Assembly: GCA_934444695.1 (NCBI GenBank)
Contig: CAKSDF010000136.1
Location: 1-5,140, forward strand
DNA length: 5,140 nt
DNA from: an uncultured Eubacteriales bacterium
GTDB lineage: Bacteria > Bacillota > Clostridia > Oscillospirales > Acutalibacteraceae
Direction: 5' to 3'
Below, in pieces: positions 3,625 to 5,140 of this stretch (position 1 is the stretch's first letter; each line of letters begins with the position of its first letter). Both the position numbers and the translations under genes were made by a program. The notes beneath the pieces were generated by a model that saw only the letters and a list, made by a program, of their open reading frames with translations, did no database searches and was not told the DNA's origin.

Positions 3625-5140
3625 GTAAATGTCAAGAAGGTAAAACTCGGAACCAACGAACGTTACAGCTTTTCCAAAATCAATGAAGTGCTGGATATGC
3701 CCAACCTCATTGAAGTTCAGAAAAGCTCTTATAAATGGTTCGTTGAGCAGGGCCTTAAAGAGGTCTTTGACGAGATGCAGCCCATTCGGGATTACAGCAA
3801 CAATCTCGAGCTGACCTTCCTCGGTTATCGTTTTGACGAGCAGCCTAAATACACTATCTTAGAGTGTAAAGAGCGCGACGCAACATATGCAGCACCCCTG
3901 CGCGTCACCGCCCGCCTGCTCAACAAAGAGACCGGTGAAATCAAAGAAAGCGAAGTCTTTATGGGAGACTTCCCCCTTATGACCCCCTCGGGCACATTCG
4001 TTATAAACGGTGCCGAGAGAGTTATCGTATCTCAGCTGGTTCGTTCGCCCGGCGCATATTTTGATGTGACTGTGGACAAATCCGGCCGCAAGCTCTTCAG
4101 CTCGACCATCATACCCATCCGCGGCGCATGGCTTGAATACGAGACCGATCAAAACGAGATAATCTATGTTCGCATAGACAAAAACCGCAAGCTTCCCCTT
4201 ACCACCTTCATCCGCGCTCTCGGAATAGGCAAGGACGAGGAAATCAAGGAGTATTTCGGCGAAAGCGAGAGACTTCTTGCCACCATCGAGAAGGACGTCA
4301 CCAAGAACAGCGAGGAAGCCCTGCTTGAGGTTTATAAAAAGCTTCGTCCAGGCGAGCCCTTCACGGTCGACGGCGCCACCACCCACATCAACAACCTTTT
4401 CTTCGACCCTCAGAGATACGATCTTTCGAGAGTCGGCCGTTTCAAATACAATAAAAAGCTTAACATTGTCGAGCGTGTGCTCGGTCGTACATTGACCCGT
4501 CCTGTGGCCGATCCCCTTACCGGAGAGCTGCTTGCAGAGGCCGGCGTTACCGTTTCCCGTGCCCTTGCCGATGAGTTCGACAAGAAGGGTGTTAAGGAAG
4601 TCTATATCAATGTTGAGACCGAGGAAGGCGAGAGCGAGTTTAAGGTCATCGCCAACCATACGGTAGACATTAAAAACTACGTATCCTTCGACGCCGAGGC
4701 CGAGTGCGGCATTAACGAGCGCGTATGCTTCGACGAGCTTATGAAGATTCTCGACGAAAACGAGGACGAGGAGGAGCTTAAAGCTGCCCTTCGTGCAAAC
4801 AAGGATAAGCTTATTCCCAAACACATTACGCTTGATGATATTTTTGCCACCGTCAGCTACATTTTGGGTCTTGCCTACGACATCGGCAGCGTCGACGACA
4901 TCGACCATCTGGGCAACCGCCGCATCCGTTCGGTAGGTGAGCTGCTTCAGAATCAGTTCCGTATCGGTATTACCCGTATGGAGCGCGTTGTCCGCGAAAA
5001 GATGGGTGTTCAGGCACAGGATGCCGAGGCGGTCACCCCCATCAGCCTTATCAATATCCGCCCGGTGGTTGCGGCCATTCGTGAGTTCTTCGGATCCTCG
5101 CCTCTGTCCCAGTTTATGGATCAAACCAACCCCCTGGCAG
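3622..5140 (+). CDS. rpoB: DNA-directed RNA polymerase subunit beta (3' partial)
   Basis: The beta subunit forms, with beta', the catalytic cleft of bacterial RNA polymerase. The frame runs from GTG at 3622 to the window end: 506 complete codons of an expected 1,200 or so. Seen: SFSKINEVLDMPNLIEVQ near the N-terminus (MPNLIEVQ at residues 26-33), the protrusion motif INGAERVIVSQLVRSPG (128-144), the lobe region with RVGRFKYNKKLN, DDIDHLGNRRIRSVGELLQNQ, and rifampicin cluster I, FFGSSPLSQFMDQTNPLA (489-506), where the window stops. Gln497 and Asp500 correspond to E. coli Gln513 and Asp516 and are kept. Residue 494 is Pro where E. coli and B. subtilis have Gln (E. coli 510). No rplJ or rplL lies upstream; the gene has its own promoter and long leader. 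rpoC is expected beyond the window. A long antisense frame (3859-5124) is a shadow of this gene. Confidence 0.98.
   Translation, partial: MVNVKKVKLGTNERYSFSKINEVLDMPNLIEVQKSSYKWFVEQGLKEVFDEMQPIRDYSNNLELTFLGYRFDEQPKYTILECKERDATYAAPLRVTARLLNKETGEIKESEVFMGDFPLMTPSGTFVINGAERVIVSQLVRSPGAYFDVTVDKSGRKLFSSTIIPIRGAWLEYETDQNEIIYVRIDKNRKLPLTTFIRALGIGKDEEIKEYFGESERLLATIEKDVTKNSEEALLEVYKKLRPGEPFTVDGATTHINNLFFDPQRYDLSRVGRFKYNKKLNIVERVLGRTLTRPVADPLTGELLAEAGVTVSRALADEFDKKGVKEVYINVETEEGESEFKVIANHTVDIKNYVSFDAEAECGINERVCFDELMKILDENEDEEELKAALRANKDKLIPKHITLDDIFATVSYILGLAYDIGSVDDIDHLGNRRIRSVGELLQNQFRIGITRMERVVREKMGVQAQDAEAVTPISLINIRPVVAAIREFFGSSPLSQFMDQTNPLA

Noticed and set aside
3859..5124. A 421-codon open frame on the minus strand
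   Set aside because: It lies wholly antisense to rpoB, whose plus-strand product is unmistakable. The frame is open only because of rpoB codon use, and it shows no recognisable motifs.

Overview
The window looks like chromosomal core DNA from a spore-forming member of the Clostridia, probably an Oscillospirales/Ruminococcaceae-type lineage. This rests on a bacterial V-type (A/V) ATPase operon, a Firmicutes-like RpoB with a GTG start and the DQTNPLA form of the rifampicin region, strong purine-rich ribosome binding sites, a consensus SigA promoter, and a tiny sporulation gene (spoVM) on the minus strand. The genus is inference; no taxonomic search was possible.

Region 1 (1-2004, + strand) is the 3' end of a V-type ATPase operon. 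It holds subunit B (5' end cut by the window, with an unusual acidic Ser/Thr/Asp tail), subunit D (complete, 215 aa) and a strong intrinsic terminator. B sits in the catalytic A3B3 hexamer and D is the coiled-coil rotor shaft, so they act in one membrane-bound rotary machine.

Region 2 (2069-about 2450, - strand) is a two-gene microcistron converging on the ATPase operon. A 50-aa membrane hairpin protein is followed after 17 nt by a 27-aa SpoVM, the curvature-sensing amphipathic helix that anchors the spore coat basement layer. A terminator-like structure follows. Both genes are easily missed because of their size.

Region 3 (about 2450-3200) has no gene I can support. It carries several short inverted and direct repeats and one long imperfect inverted repeat (3094-3174).

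Region 4 (3202-5140, + strand) is the rpoB transcription unit. It has an AT-rich UP-like tract, a perfect TTGACA-17-TATAAT promoter, and a leader of about 356 nt with a long stem-loop, degenerate 31-nt tandem repeats and competing hairpins. The first 506 codons of rpoB follow, and the window ends inside rifampicin cluster I. rpoB is not preceded by rplJ-rplL as in most bacteria, so its own promoter and structured leader probably carry its regulation.

The most interesting items are the hidden spoVM microcistron and the structured leader of a detached rpoB. I did not find a convincing wholly new multi-gene system.
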